From Progne subis subis (taxonomy: Eukaryota; Chordata; Aves; Passeriformes; Hirundinidae): DNA of 64,000 bases. The stretch lies in the NCBI GenBank assembly GCA_022316685.1, contig JAKJHU010000258.1, forward strand, positions 186,001 to 250,000, in the 5' to 3' direction. Shown one piece after another: positions 1 to 10,930 of the stretch; the first letter of the stretch is position 1; every line of letters starts with the position of its first letter. The notes under the pieces were generated by a model. It was given only the letters and a program-made list of their open reading frames with translations, was not told the DNA's origin and did no database searches. Position numbers and translations under genes: made by a program.

Positions 1-760
1 CCAGCAAGGTTCTGGAACAGATCACCTGGAGAGCCATCACAGGGCACCAACAGGATGGCCGAGGGATCAGACCCAGCCAGAGTGGATTTCAATATCTGCA
101 TGGATGATCTAGATGAGGGGATTGAGTCCACCATCAGCAAATTTGCAGATGACACCAAGCTGGGTGTGAGTGTGGATGTGCTGGAGGGTTGGAGGGCTCT
201 GCACAGGGACCTGGACAGGCTGGATCCAGGGCCCAAATCCAACAGAGGGAGGTTTAACGAGACCAAGGGCCAGGTCCTGCACTTTGGCCACAACAACCCC
301 TGCAGTGCTACAGGCTGGGGACAGAGTGGCTGGAGAGCGTCCAGGCAGAAAGGGACCTGGGGCACTGATGGACAGCAGGCTGGACATGAGCCAGCAGTGT
401 GCCCAGGTGGCCAAGAAGGCCAATGGCACCTGGCCTGGATCAGGAATGGTGTGGCCAGCAGGAGCAGGGCAGTGATTCTTCCCCTGTGCTCAGCACTGGT
501 TGGGCAGCACCTTGAGTGGTGTGTGCAGTTCAGTGCCCCCATAGTTAGGCAGGACATGGAGGGGCTGGAGCATGTCCAGAGAAGGACAACAAGGCTGGTG
601 AGGGGTCTGGGACAAAGGTCTTTGAGGAGTGCCTGAGAGAGCTGGGGTTGTTTACCCAGGAGAAGAGGAGGCTCAGAGGACACAAGGTGTTGTCAGGGCA
701 CAGGTTGGACTTGATGATCTCCAAGGTGTTTTCCAACCTTGCTGATTCTGTGATTCTCTG
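1..760 (+). mobile_element. CR1 LINE, 3' part (ORF2 C-terminal RT region and 3' end)
   Basis: This is the 3' portion of a chicken-repeat-1 non-LTR retrotransposon. The translation carries the CR1 reverse-transcriptase landmarks FADDTKLG and LHRDLDRL and the downstream QVLHFGHNN segment. It ends in the CR1-type terminus with repeated GATTCTGTGATTCT near 741-760. The element is cut by the window edge, and its frame is broken after about residue 190, so it is dead. It is nearly identical to 39080-39841, which shows that it belongs to a segmental duplication rather than being an independent insertion. Confidence 0.9.
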
Positions 761-769
761 AAACCACCC

Positions 770-1640
770 TTGCAGCAGTTGCAGGATGAGCCCTGGGCCT
801 CCTCCTCAGAAGGTCCAGCAGCCCAGGTCCCTCAGGTTCTCCTCACAGCCCCAAAGCCCATCCTGTCAGTCCTGCAGAGCCTCTGCAGCCCCTCCTCACT
901 GCCCAGAACAGGGAGCCCCACAGCCAGACACAGCAGCCCAGATGTGCCCCCCTGGCCTGTGGTGCCTCTGGCAAGGGAACAGCCCTGAGGCACTGCAGGA
1001 GCCTGCAGACAATTCCTGCAGCACTTGTAGGATGATCCTGCTCCCCAAGGGACGTTCCCATGGTGTGATGCTGTTTGCCCCCAGCCTGCCCACGGCCACC
1101 CTGGGGCTGCTCACGGGGCTTTTCTCTTCTGAGCATTGGCCTGGGCGTGTTCTGGAGAGAGCCTGGGCAAGGAGCCTGGAGCCCCCAGGCCCTGGCCTGA
1201 GGCGTCAGCGCTGCCCCAGCAGTGCCCATGGCCTGTCTCTGCTGCAGCCCCGGCACTGCCACCCCCAGCACTGTGCCCGGCCCCGAGAGCACTCAGGCCC
1301 TACAGCAGCACCAGGGCCAGGAGGGCAGCGGGGCAGGGGCACGGGAGCAGCACTGGCAACACCAAGTGCTGCTGCTGCTGGGCACAGCTGCTGTGCCAGC
1401 ACTGATCTTCCCCAGCTCTGCACACAGACATTGCTGCTGCAGCTCCAGAGAAGGGAACAAAAGGGAGATCTCTGATGAAAACTTTGCGGTGAGATCCTTT
1501 TCCTCATTTGAAGCTACTGAGAGCACAGTTCCTCCACAGATACAGTCTAGAGCCACAGAAATCATGGAGAGAAACAATACCAGAAAGGGCACAAACAATG
1601 TCCTTCCTTTGCGATCATCACTGAAAATTAATACAAAGAA
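770..1640. repeat. Duplicated downstream flank of an OR locus (copy A)
   Basis: GC-rich sequence immediately after the CR1 end. It is nearly base-for-base the same as 39851-40560 through about 1475, then diverges into an AT-richer tail towards the OR pseudogene. Long open frames occur on both strands, but they follow base composition and show no recognisable domain. I see no gene here. Confidence 0.8.
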
Positions 1641-1707
1641 AAAACCCTGACCACTCAACGAATAAGTGAATTTTATTACAAGTGATTTACACTAACTAGC
1701 AAGCAGT

Positions 1708-2641
1708 TTAGTGTTTCTGAAATCGTCCAATCATCAGTGTCCACACTGCAGCCTTGAGCTCCTGATTCCTCAGGCTGTAGATGAGGGGGTTCAGGGCTGG
1801 AGACGCCACCGAGTACAGAACTGACAGGGCCAGATCCAGGGATGGGGAAGAGATGGAGGGGGGCTTCAGGTAGGAAAATGTGCCAGTGCTGAGGAACAGG
1901 GAGACCACAGCCAGATGAGGGAGGCAGGTGGAAAAGGCTTTGTGCCGTCCCTGCTCAGAGGGGAATGCTCACCACGGCCCTGAAGATCTGCACATACGAG
2001 AAAACTATGAACAGAAAACAGCAAAAAAATAAACAGATGGAAAACAAAAGAAGCCCAAGTTCTCTGAGTTTGGAGTGTGAGCAGGAGAGCTTGAGGATGT
2101 GTGGGATTTCACAGAAGAACTGGCCCAGGACATTGCCCTGGCACAGGGGCAGAGAAAATGTATTGGCTGTGAGCAGCAGAGCATTGAGAAAGCCACTGGC
2201 CCAGGCAGCTGCTGCCATGTGGGCACAAGCTCTGCTGCCCAGGAGGGTCCCGTAGTGCAGGGGTTTGCAGATGGACACGTAGCGGTCGTAGCACATGATG
2301 GTCAGGATGGAAAATTCCGTGGTAAGGAAAAAGGTAAAGAAAAATACCTGTGCCGCACATCCTTCATAGGAGATGGTCGTGGTGTCCCAGAGGGAATTGT
2401 GCATGGCTTTGGGGACAGTGGTGCAGATGGAGCCCAGGTCGGTGAGGGCCAGGTTGAGCAGGAAGAAGAACATGGGCGTGTGCAGGAGGTGGCCGCAGGC
2501 TACGGCGCTGATGATGAGGCCGTTGGCCAGGAGGGCAGCCAGGGAGATGCCCAGGAAGAGGCAGAAGTGCAGGAGCTGCAGCTGCCGTGTGTGTGCCAAT
2601 GGCAGCAGGAGGAAGTGGCTGATGGAGCTGCTGTTGGACAT
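1708..2641 (-). pseudogene. Olfactory receptor pseudogene, OR14-like (copy A)
   Basis: A single-exon seven-transmembrane odorant receptor of the OR14-like type expanded in birds; a working copy would signal through Golf in olfactory neurons. The start at 2641 gives MSNSSS with an N-glycosylation site. TM1, PMFFFLL (TM2), MCYDRYVSIC (TM3), the TM4 region and SYVQIF (TM5) are read in one frame of 228 residues. One extra base near 1960-1970, just after TM5, throws the frame into a stop. The KAFSTC/TM6 and NPLIYSLRN/TM7 part continues in another frame down to the stop at 1708. Apart from this single lesion it aligns over its whole length with the intact genes at 12915-13847 and 40782-41714, so it died recently. 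An AG splice acceptor just upstream of the ATG (CTCCTACAG) is preserved. Confidence 0.92.
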
Positions 2642-5095
2642 TTGCTGTGTCTGGCTGTTTCAACCTGTAGGAGGAAAGAGATTGAAATTTGACAGGAGAT
2701 TTGTTATAGAAGAGTCAAAACCCTTTCTCACAGACCATTCCCTGCCAATAAATACCACCCCTTTGTCTACATCTTGCAGAACTTCTGTCATCCTGGTTGC
2801 TGGAGATTGCTGCTGGCCAATACTCACTGAGGAGACAGACCTCAAGCAGCAGCACACCTAGGAGTTAGCCCTGACCCCCAGTCAGTGCAGGGAAACACTG
2901 AGGGCAGAGCCCAGTCCTGGTGTTTGAACTTGGACAAAGAATCTCCTCCTAAGGCACAGGAGCTGCCAGGGTGAAGGGATGGGGATTGCAGGAGGCAGAA
3001 CAACAGATTCTGCTGCACCTGGGGAGAACAGAGTGTCCAGTGAGGCAGGAGGATTGTCTGAGCCTTAGTGCAGACTGAGGGGAGCTGTTCTGTCCCTCTC
3101 TCCTGTTCCCAGCTGCCCTGGAATTGCACCTTTCTGAGCTCCATTCCCGTGTTACCCTGGAAAGCCAGGAGACACTGCTGAGAGCAGAGGGATCCCTGGC
3201 ACACAAAGTGGCTCCGTGCCTTTCCCAAAGTCAGGGAGAGTCGGCTCATTCCCAGCCTGCCCTGCCCAGAGCTCCCCAGGGCAGAGGGAGCTGGGACACC
3301 CATTGCTGTGCTCAGCCTGCACAGGAGGAGCCCAAGGGCTGGGCCTTGAGCCTGCAGCTGGAACTGCCATTCCCAGAGAGCCCGTCAGCAATGCCAGGAG
3401 CACCTGGGCAAGGCAAGGAGAGAGAGAGCTGGGCCCTGAGGAGAAAGCCTTTCCCTGCCCAGCCCTGCACAGCCCCTGGCAGGCAGCAGCAGTGCAGGAC
3501 AGTGGCCCTCAGGCCCTGGGCAGCAGGGAATGGGCACATGGCAGGAGAGATGCCCTTCATCTCTGGGGCTGCTCTGCCGGCCCAGGAGGGGACTGAGGGC
3601 CCCGAGCCCCCGGGCTGAGGGCTGTGCTGGCTGCGAGGGGACACAAGAGCTGTGCTGCTCAGGGCAGTGTGTGCCCTGCAGGGCAGGGCCGGCAGCTGCC
3701 ACATCTCCCCTGCAGCAGGGCTTCCCTCAGCACTGCCTCCCTCCCTCCCTGCCCACGCCTCTGCTGCTGGAGCTGTCCCAGCTCGAGCTGTTCCTGTGGC
3801 CCCTGGGCTCCTTCCCTGCCAGTGCTGCCAGAGCCCAGCCCAGGCCCTGAGGCCAGCTCTGCCCTGCAGCTGCTCGGGGCTGCAGGGATTAAAGAACAGC
3901 TCCCCCAGGCCTGGGCACCATGGAAAGGGGCATGCTGCATGGATCTGGAGGCTGGGAGGAGCTGGAGGCATGGAGCTGGAGGCACTTGCTGAGGTTCCCA
4001 GGAATACTCAGGGTCAGTGGTTTAAGAGCCTCAGCCCCTGCTCTGCCTTGCACAGGCTGAGTTTCCATTCCTACCAAGCTTGAGCCAGGGAAAGGGGGGG
4101 TGGGGGGGGGGGGGGGGGGGGGTTGTCAGAGATTTAGGAAAGCAGAGACTCAAGATAGGAAATTCCTGCCCTGAATGAGCTCATGAAAAGTCCCTTCAGA
4201 AATGACCTTGGCGATGAGCTGGAGCTCTGAGCAGCCCTGGCCCACACAGCACCCTCTCCACAGCAGCAGGACCTGCCCTGGCAGGAGTCACTCCTTGCAC
4301 CCACAGCTCCCCTCCACCATCCATGGGGAGCTCCCAGGCAGGCTGAGAGCTGCCCCTGGCAGGTGGCAGATGCCCTGGCCTGGCCAAGAGCCCTCAGGGC
4401 TGCAGGAGCTGCTCTGCACGACAGCCCTGGGCACCCCTGGCTGCAGCCCCAGCTTCAGCCCCTGCAGCCGTCCCTGGCAGCAGGAGCCGTCCTGCCCTGT
4501 CCCTCTGACGGTGCCCAGGGCAGCCCCGCTCTGGAGCACATCCTCCCCCAAAGCAGAAAGGGCAGCAGAGCCATGCCTTACAGTCATGTCAGTCCTTTCC
4601 TGGGTCAGCTTGAGGAGATCCCTGCAGCCAGAGACTGACTGTGTCAGGAGTGGTGATGATTTCTCCATGAAGAAGTTCAGAATTTTCAAAAGGTGTGAAG
4701 ATTTCTCCGTGAATAATCTCAGAATTGTCCTTCCAGCTCTTTAAGCTTCTGTCTGCTTCACTGCTCTCATGCATCTGCAGGCAGTGCCCTCAGCCCTGCT
4801 GGGCTGGGAGAGGAGCTGCTCCTCAGGAGAAATGTCTTTTTGAATCTCTTCTTGCTTGCCGGGAGCTGCCTCTGTGCCGGGAGCCCAGCCCAGCTTAGCA
4901 GCACAGACACAGCACAAGGACTTTAATGAGTCTCTTAGGGCTTTGTTGTTTACAGTTATGTCAGACCTGGAGAGTGTTTAAAAAACTTTTCAATAACTCA
5001 GAGTTTGAAACTCCAAAGTTTCTTGATATTTTAATGGGTCCCACAGAGGGACATGACTCTGAAAGTGTCCCCCAAGTTCCAGTTAGAGCAGAACA
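2642..5095. repeat. Duplicated upstream segment of OR copy A
   Basis: About 2.5 kb upstream of the OR ATG, co-linear with 41715-44100. Parts of it are inverted at 10930-12914. It presumably holds the 5' UTR exon(s) and promoter of the receptor, but I cannot place a TATA box or first exon with confidence. The many GC-rich open frames have no domain content. A long G run sits at 4096-4122. Confidence 0.75.
4096..4122 (+). repeat. Poly-G tract with one T interruption
   Basis: A run of about 26 Gs with a single T near its start. The homologous position in copy C (about 43130) lacks it, so it is a new expansion or an assembly artefact. It could form a G-quadruplex. Confidence 0.9.
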
Positions 5096-5640
5096 CTGCA
5101 GGCAGTGATGACAGGTGGGGACAAACAAGGCAAAGGTGTCTCTGATGCTCAGCAAACCTGCATGTGTTTCAGGAATGCAAAGGGCCAAGGCCTGAGCCCC
5201 AGCCCCTGCCAAGGCAGATCCTGTCCCTCCCTCAGTGCTCAGGGCTCTTCCCAGGACACTGGGATGTGGGGATGTGCAATGCCAAGGGCAGCACCATGGG
5301 GCAGCCCCTGCCAGGCTGCTGAGCAGGGACAAGGAGGCAATGAGGCCCCAGGCCTGCCAGGGTCACTTGTCTCCTGCTCATGGCTCAGGCCAGGGCCAGC
5401 AGCCATGGCCCAAGTGCTGCAGGAGTTGGCTGTGTCAGGGCCTTTCAGCTGCTGCCCATCCCTGTGCCCTCTCCAGCCCAGGCTGTCCTACGGTGTCCAT
5501 GCCCTGCGCCTCTGTCCCTGCAGGCTGTCAGTCATCCCCCGGCTGCCCCACCTCGCTGGCCCCTTCCTTTGCATGACAGCTCTGCGTCCTGCCTGCCTCT
5601 GCAAAGCTTTGGGCTTGATACCAAAAGGGTAATTCCATTT
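5095..5640 (+). repeat. Conserved ~540 bp block, copy 1 of 5
   Basis: A block also present at 10380-10930 (inverted), 44100-44620, 48920-49460 and 52545-53080 (inverted), with very few differences by eye. An open frame of 156-175 codons beginning MMTGGDKQ is shared on this strand, and about 85-120 codons are open on the other. Composition is low-complexity-like (P, S, A, G, C rich) and no family is recognised. It lies about 2.5 kb upstream of the OR ATG in copies A and C. I treat it as a duplicated repeat and not as a proven gene. Confidence 0.8.
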
Positions 5641-5955
5641 CTACCCTGCTTGTGAAGTTTTAGCTGAGAAACCAGTCACGTAAAGGGGCTGCTTTTCATG
5701 TAAGGATGGTTGGAAGACAAAAAGAAGACATCTGGCTCCAGAGTGTAGTGACAGAAAAAACAAGGAGTGAATCTGGGAAGTTCCAGTGGCTTTTGTGGAA
5801 ATGTGTAACTATAAATACACATTGAGTGACTGTATGTAAGCAACACCCTGTAGAATTACATATTCATGTAAGGTTAGGAGTTACCCCTCACTAGATCTGA
5901 GGCCTGAATCAAGGATACCCTCCTAAACAGCAAATTAGTGTTGACTCTTATTCTG
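5641..5955. repeat. AT-richer linker between the 540 bp block and the 38 bp array
   Basis: Similar to 10150-10330 (inverted) and 49460-49800, so it is part of the same duplicated module in copies A, B and E. No gene is visible. Confidence 0.7.
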
Positions 5956-5959
5956 ATAT

Positions 5960-6550
5960 TTCAGATATTTGGTGATGGCGGGGCCTCACAGAATCAAGGA
6001 GTCTCCTGTGACACTGTGCAAACTCATGGAACAAAGGGTCCATTTGGACACAGCAGAACCTCGTGGAACTAAAATCCATTTGGCACTTTGGGGCCACATT
6101 GAAGCAATGGTCCCCTGTGATACTGCAGTCCCAAGGAAACCACTGTGACAATGAGAAACCTCTTGGAAGCAAGGAGTCATTTCTGACAGTGCAAGGCCTC
6201 ATGGAACCATGGGTCCATTGTGACACTGTGGAGCCTCACAGAACCAAGGTGACCATGGTACAGTACAGAACCTCATGGAACCAAGGGTGCATTATTAATG
6301 TGTGTGGCCACATGGAACCATGAGCCACTGTGACACACTGTGGCCACATGGAACCAAGGGGCCATTGTGACACTGAGGATCCAAGGAGCCCATTGTGACT
6401 GAGGAACCTCATGGAACCAGGAATCATTGTTACACTGTGGAGCCTTGTGGAACCAAGGGGACCACAGTGACATTGTGGGGCCTCATGGAACAATGGAGAC
6501 TCTTCTGACACTTTGGGACCCACTGGAACCAAGGGGCCATTATAGCATGG
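5960..6550 (-). repeat. Array of degenerate ~38 bp repeat (array 1)
   Basis: Tandem units with consensus close to CAGTGTCACAATGG + CCCCTTGGTTCC + ATGAGGCCCTG when read on the minus strand. The unit is about 37-38 bp and degenerate, with some shortened units. There are no stop codons in several frames, which explains the spurious open frames. The same repeat forms eight other arrays in this window. Confidence 0.9.
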
Positions 6551-6599
6551 CAGATCATTCAGCAGTGGATGGAGAAGAGGATCTTCCACAAATCAACCC

Positions 6600-6960
6600 C
6601 CAGAGCCTGACATGGGGACAAGGGGCTGGGCTGTGTGACCAGGACATCAAGGACGTGCATGATCCAGGTCACTCTGGCCTGGCTTGGGTTCCTCAGGGCA
6701 GGAAAGATGTCTGGCAGCTGAAGCAGGGTTAGGGAAGGGCCCCAAGGTGGGGCTGGAGCCCTTTGACTGTGAGCAGAGGCTGAGGGAGCTGGGCTTGTCC
6801 AGCCCAGAGCAGGGAAGGCTGAGGGGCTCCTCATGCCAGCCTGGCAGTGCCACCGAGGAGGTGATGGAGAGCACAGAGCCAGGCTCTTCACCGGGGGCCT
6901 GGTGGGAGAAAAAAGACAATGGATGGAAGAGGCAAGAGAGGAGCTTCAGCCAGGAGAGGA
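6600..6960 (+). mobile_element. CR1-like 3' region fragment within a duplicated module
   Basis: Contains GAGGCTGAGGGAGCTGGGCTT and following sequence like the CR1 region just upstream of its 3' UTR. An inverted copy lies at about 36940-37270. It is non-coding and truncated on both sides. Confidence 0.55.
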
Positions 6961-8250
6961 AGAGATAAAATGAATCAGGCTGGTTTCAACATTTCTCAAC
7001 ACCAAAAGCAGCCTGACTCCCTTCTTCATCCATGACTGGCAGCTTTGCACATAGGGCACTGTTGGAGCTGTTTTGACCTGCAGTCCAGGCAGAGCATCCT
7101 GATACAACACCTTGATTGTTCATATCTATCTATCATCTTTGTTGAAAACTGGTGTTGAGCAGAAATCCCTTGTGGATGGTGGATGGGGGATGGAGGATGT
7201 AGCTGGGACATTGCAAAGAAAGCTGAGGGAAGAATTATGATGAGTATAAAATAGCATCATGATCAACTTTTGTTTGTTGGCAATGAAGAGAAACTTTCCT
7301 CAGCTGATCTGAGTCCCAGGGACTGGATGAGGGAAATGGTGGGGTGGGGGTAGGGACAAAGTGTGATTGATTGTCAGCCATGAAGGGTCTGGATTTTGAG
7401 ATGTATTCAGACTGCACTAGGAGGTGCTGGGGATCAATATCAACTGGGGATCACTGATATCAATCTATAAACAGGAAAAGAAACCTAAACAGGACAAAAG
7501 AACTATTTCTTTATTGTTTTTAGTATAGTATATTCACTTTGAATACACTTCTGAAATCAGTCTCATTACCCACAGAAGATTTGAAGAGTTGAGTCACTCC
7601 CATGGGCTTTTCAAATTTTGGTGTTTTTTGAACAAATTTTTAATGAGTGATTGTCAACAGATTTCTCAACTGAAGAACTCAAGGAAGAAGAGGCCTCTGG
7701 AAAAGTAAAATTCACCAGCAACTTCTAAGTGGCTGAGGATCCATTCTCATCCGAGCAACAATGAACAGAAATGGGCAGAGCTTTCTGGCTGCCCCAGCTT
7801 TGGGATGGGCCCTGGGCTTGGAGCAGGAACAGCTCCTGAGGGCCACAAGGCCAGGGCTGTTGTGTTGGCCTGGGCAGATGGGATGGCAGCAGGGGCTGCA
7901 GAGCTCTCAGGATGTCCTGGAGAGGAGAGCAGGGCACACAGGGAGCCTCCTTTTCCCTTGGCCAGGCACCTTCCCCCATGGCTGGGGCTGAGCCCTCTCT
8001 GAGCTGCAGCTGCTGCTGTGCCCTTCCGAGGGGCTGAGGCCGTGGGGCCCCTGCCCAGAGCAGCCTGCCCTGAGCAGAGCTGTGGGGCCAGAGCCGGCTG
8101 GGCTGTGCTGGGGAGAGGCCCTTGGTGCTGCCGAGAGCTCAGGGCAGCTGGCAGAGCTTGGAGGGAGCTGGGCTGGGCTGAGAGAGCCTGCCACAGAAAC
8201 CATCAGTGTCCATCTCAGCCTGTGTGAGCGTGCAGGGGCCAAGAAAATCA
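6960..8250 (+). repeat. Duplicated spacer module (copy 1 of 3)
   Basis: 7310-8250 is repeated directly at 57640-58600. 6960-7740 is found inverted, more diverged, at 35930-36840. The right half (7750-8240) is GC-rich, and the left half holds AT-rich DNA with a short TATC run near 7125. No conserved coding frame or domain is seen. Confidence 0.75.
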
Positions 8251-8639
8251 TCCCAGGTTGCACTGTGGATCTCTGTGTAGGGGCTGAGCTTGTGACCCCT
8301 GGAGCCCTCCCAAGTGCTGGGGCTGCACCTCCAGCTCTAGAGGAGATGGAATAGATGGGAGCAGAGACAAAGTATTCCTACTGGATTCCTTATTGTGTTT
8401 GCTTATACAGATGACCTGGTTCCATATGTAGAAGAGATGGTTTGTGTCAGATAACACTGGCAGAGTGATAAGAATATTTTTTAGCTGAAATAGTATTTCA
8501 TGCACAATACAAAATGGGAAGAAAAAAACACATATGATCAGAAGAGCATCTGAGTTTTTCAGAGGATGAGAGACTCATTGATATTCCAGTAGTCAAACCT
8601 GTTCAAATAGTTTCCTCAGGGCTTCCTTGAGATGAGAGG
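8251..8639. other. Unassigned AT-rich interval
   Basis: About 390 bp in which I see no gene, no recognisable repeat terminus and no long open frame. Confidence 0.6.
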
Positions 8640-9040
8640 TGATGGCCAGAGGCCAAGGCTAGCCAGAGCTCTCTGTCCTGGCAGCTTTAGTCTGGGAGGA
8701 ACCCTTGCATATAGGAATTTTGGAGAGATGTACCAATTTTGGCCAAGGAAAGCACAGAGCCTTAGTGTTTAAAGGCAGGTGCGACCCAGCTCTCAGGAAC
8801 ACAAGGTCAGCCAGACTTGTCGGTAATGGCAACTTTTGTCTGGGAGCAATCCCTGCAGATTAGGAAATTTGGAGGGGAGATCCCATTTTTGCCATGGATG
8901 CTTGAATGAGAAGGGCAGTTCTTTTCCATTTGAAGGAAAGCCCAGAGCCCCAGTGTTTGTGGGGTAAATGAGGAGAGACTCTAGACAGGCTAAGGTCAGT
9001 TGGAGCAGTCAGGCCAAGCCAACCAGACCCATTACCAATT
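8640..9040 (+). repeat. ~187 bp satellite, about two monomers
   Basis: Two diverged monomers sharing GCAGCTTTTGTCTGGGAG, TTGGAGG..GATCCCATTTTTGCC and GGCAGTTCTTTTCC with the five-monomer array at 44920-45780. It leads directly into the 38 bp array at 9050, the same order as at 44920-46130. Confidence 0.75.
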
Positions 9041-9049
9041 TCCTTGGAT

Positions 9050-10150
9050 TCTTGGGGCCCCACAGTGTCACAATGGTAGTGTCATATTGGATCCTTGGTT
9101 CCATGAGGCCCAGATGTGTCACACTGGCCCCTGGTTTCCATGGGGCCCTGCAGTGTCACAATGATCCCTTGCTTCCATGAGGCCCGGCAGTGTCACAGGG
9201 GTCTCCTTGGTACCACAGTATCACAATGGACCCTTGGTTCCCTGGGGACTCACAATGTCAGAAGGGTTTCCTTGGTTCCATGAGGCCCTGCAGAGCCCCT
9301 TGATTCAAGTAGGCCTCAAAGTGTCATCATGGCCTCCAGAATTCCGATAGGCCCCACAATGTCACAATGGACCTTTGGTTCCATGATGCCTCATAGTGTC
9401 ACCCACAGTGTTCACTGGAGCCCCCTTGATTCCATGAGGCCTTCCAATGGCCCCTTGGTTCCACAAGAGCCCACAGTGTAACAGTGGACTCTTGGTTCCA
9501 TGAGGTTCCGCAGTCACAATGGCCCCTTGGCTCCATGAGGCCATGCTTTGTCACAATGCACTTCTGGTTCCATGAGCTTTCATGCTGCCAACAACAGTTT
9601 CCTTGGTTTCACAGTGTCACCACCAACCCTTTGTTCCATGAGGTCCCACAGCATAACATGGGAACCGAGTATAATTTGGTTCCCTGAGGTTCTGCAGCGT
9701 CACAATGGCCTTGGTTCTACAAGGTTTTACAAGGCCTTGCTGTGTCAGAATGACCCCTTGGTTCCACAGGGCCCCACAGTGTCACCATGATCTCCTTGGA
9801 TCCACACTGTCACAATGGACCTTTCATTCCATGCAGCCCCAGTGTGTCACGTTTGCCCCTTGGTTCCATGAGTTTCTGTACTATCAACATTGTTCAAACA
9901 AGGCCTTGCAGTGTCACAACAGACTTTTGGCTCCATGAAGCGTTTCTGTCACACTGTACTTTTGATTCCATGAGGTTCCAGAGTGTCACAATGGTCTGTC
10001 TCCTTGGATCTGCAGTATCACAATGGACCATTGGTTCCCTGTGGCCTGCTATGTCAAAAAGGATTTTGGCTCCATGAGGTTCCAAGGTGTCACAGTAGAC
10101 TCCTTGATTCTGTGAGGCCCTGCTGTCACCAGATCTCCAAAATATCATAA
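9050..10150 (+). repeat. Array of degenerate ~38 bp repeat (array 2)
   Basis: About 1.1 kb of tandem units reading TCACAATGG..CCCTTGGTTCCATGAGG on plus. It is inverted relative to array 1 and forms the inner part of the inverted copy B of the OR locus. No coding content beyond stop-poor repeat frames. Confidence 0.9.
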
Positions 10151-10379
10151 TAAGACTCCTTAACACATAATTTTAAAAGATTGATAGTTATATACAGCAA
10201 CTCCATGAGCCATTACCGTAAAACCCACCAAAAGTTCCCAGATTCACTTCTTTTTTCTATCACTGCACTCTTGAGCCAGATGTCTTCCACTTGCCTTCCA
10301 ACTGTCCTTGCGGGGAAAGCAGGCCCTGCATGGTTTGTTCCGGGGCTAAAACTTCACAAGCACGGTAAAAATGGAATGA

Positions 10380-10930
10380 ACCCCCCTGGTATCAGGACTA
10401 AGGCTCTGTGTGCCCAGGCAGAGGCAGGCAGGACACAGAGCTGTCAGCAAAGGAAGGGGCCAGCGAGGTGGGGCAGCCGGGGGATGACGACAGCCTGCAG
10501 GGACAGAGGCGCAGGGCATGGACACCGTAGGACAGCCTGGGCTGGAGAGGGCACAGGGATGGGCAGCAGCTGAAAGGCCCTGACACAGCCAACTCCTGCA
10601 GCACTTGGGCCATGGCTGCTGGCCCTGGGCCTGAGCCATGAGCAGGAGACAAGTGACCCTGGCAGGCCTGGGGCCTCATTGCCTCCTTGCCTCCTTGTCC
10701 CTGCTCAGCAGCCTGGCAGGGGCCGCCCCATGGTGCTGCCCTTGGCATTGCACATCCCCACATCCCAGTGTCCTGGGAAGAGCCCTGAGCACTGAGGGAG
10801 GGACAGGATCTGCCTTGGCAGGGGCTGGGGCTCAGGCCTTGTTCCTCTGCATTCCTGAAACACATCCAGGTTTGCTCATCATCAGAGACACCTTTGCCTT
10901 GTTTGTCCCCACCTGTCATCACTGCCTGCA
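10380..10930 (-). repeat. Conserved ~540 bp block, copy 2 of 5 (inverted)
   Basis: Reverse complement of the block at 5095-5640, with the MMTGGDKQ-type frame open for 174 codons on minus. It carries a small local duplication (GCCTCCTTGCCTCCTTG near 10680) absent from the other copies. Confidence 0.8.

Noticed and set aside
2099..2692. 197-codon plus-strand frame across the OR pseudogene, and similar frames antisense to the other ORs
   Set aside because: It lies exactly opposite the OR frame and its translation is a shadow of the receptor codons.
3124..3971. Long GC-rich frames on both strands upstream of OR copies A and C
   Set aside because: Open in several frames at once, no domain, and differences between copies include indels that break the frames. 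Best explained by base composition.
5960..6550. CRISPR-like regular repeats
   Set aside because: Units are head-to-tail with no unique spacers, degenerate, and in a vertebrate genome.
9484..10077. Frames reading WFHE/CHNGPL/SQWPLGSM repeats as a possible repeat protein
   Set aside because: They are translations of the 38 bp repeat, which lacks stops in several frames. The unit length is not a multiple of three, and indels rotate the frame.
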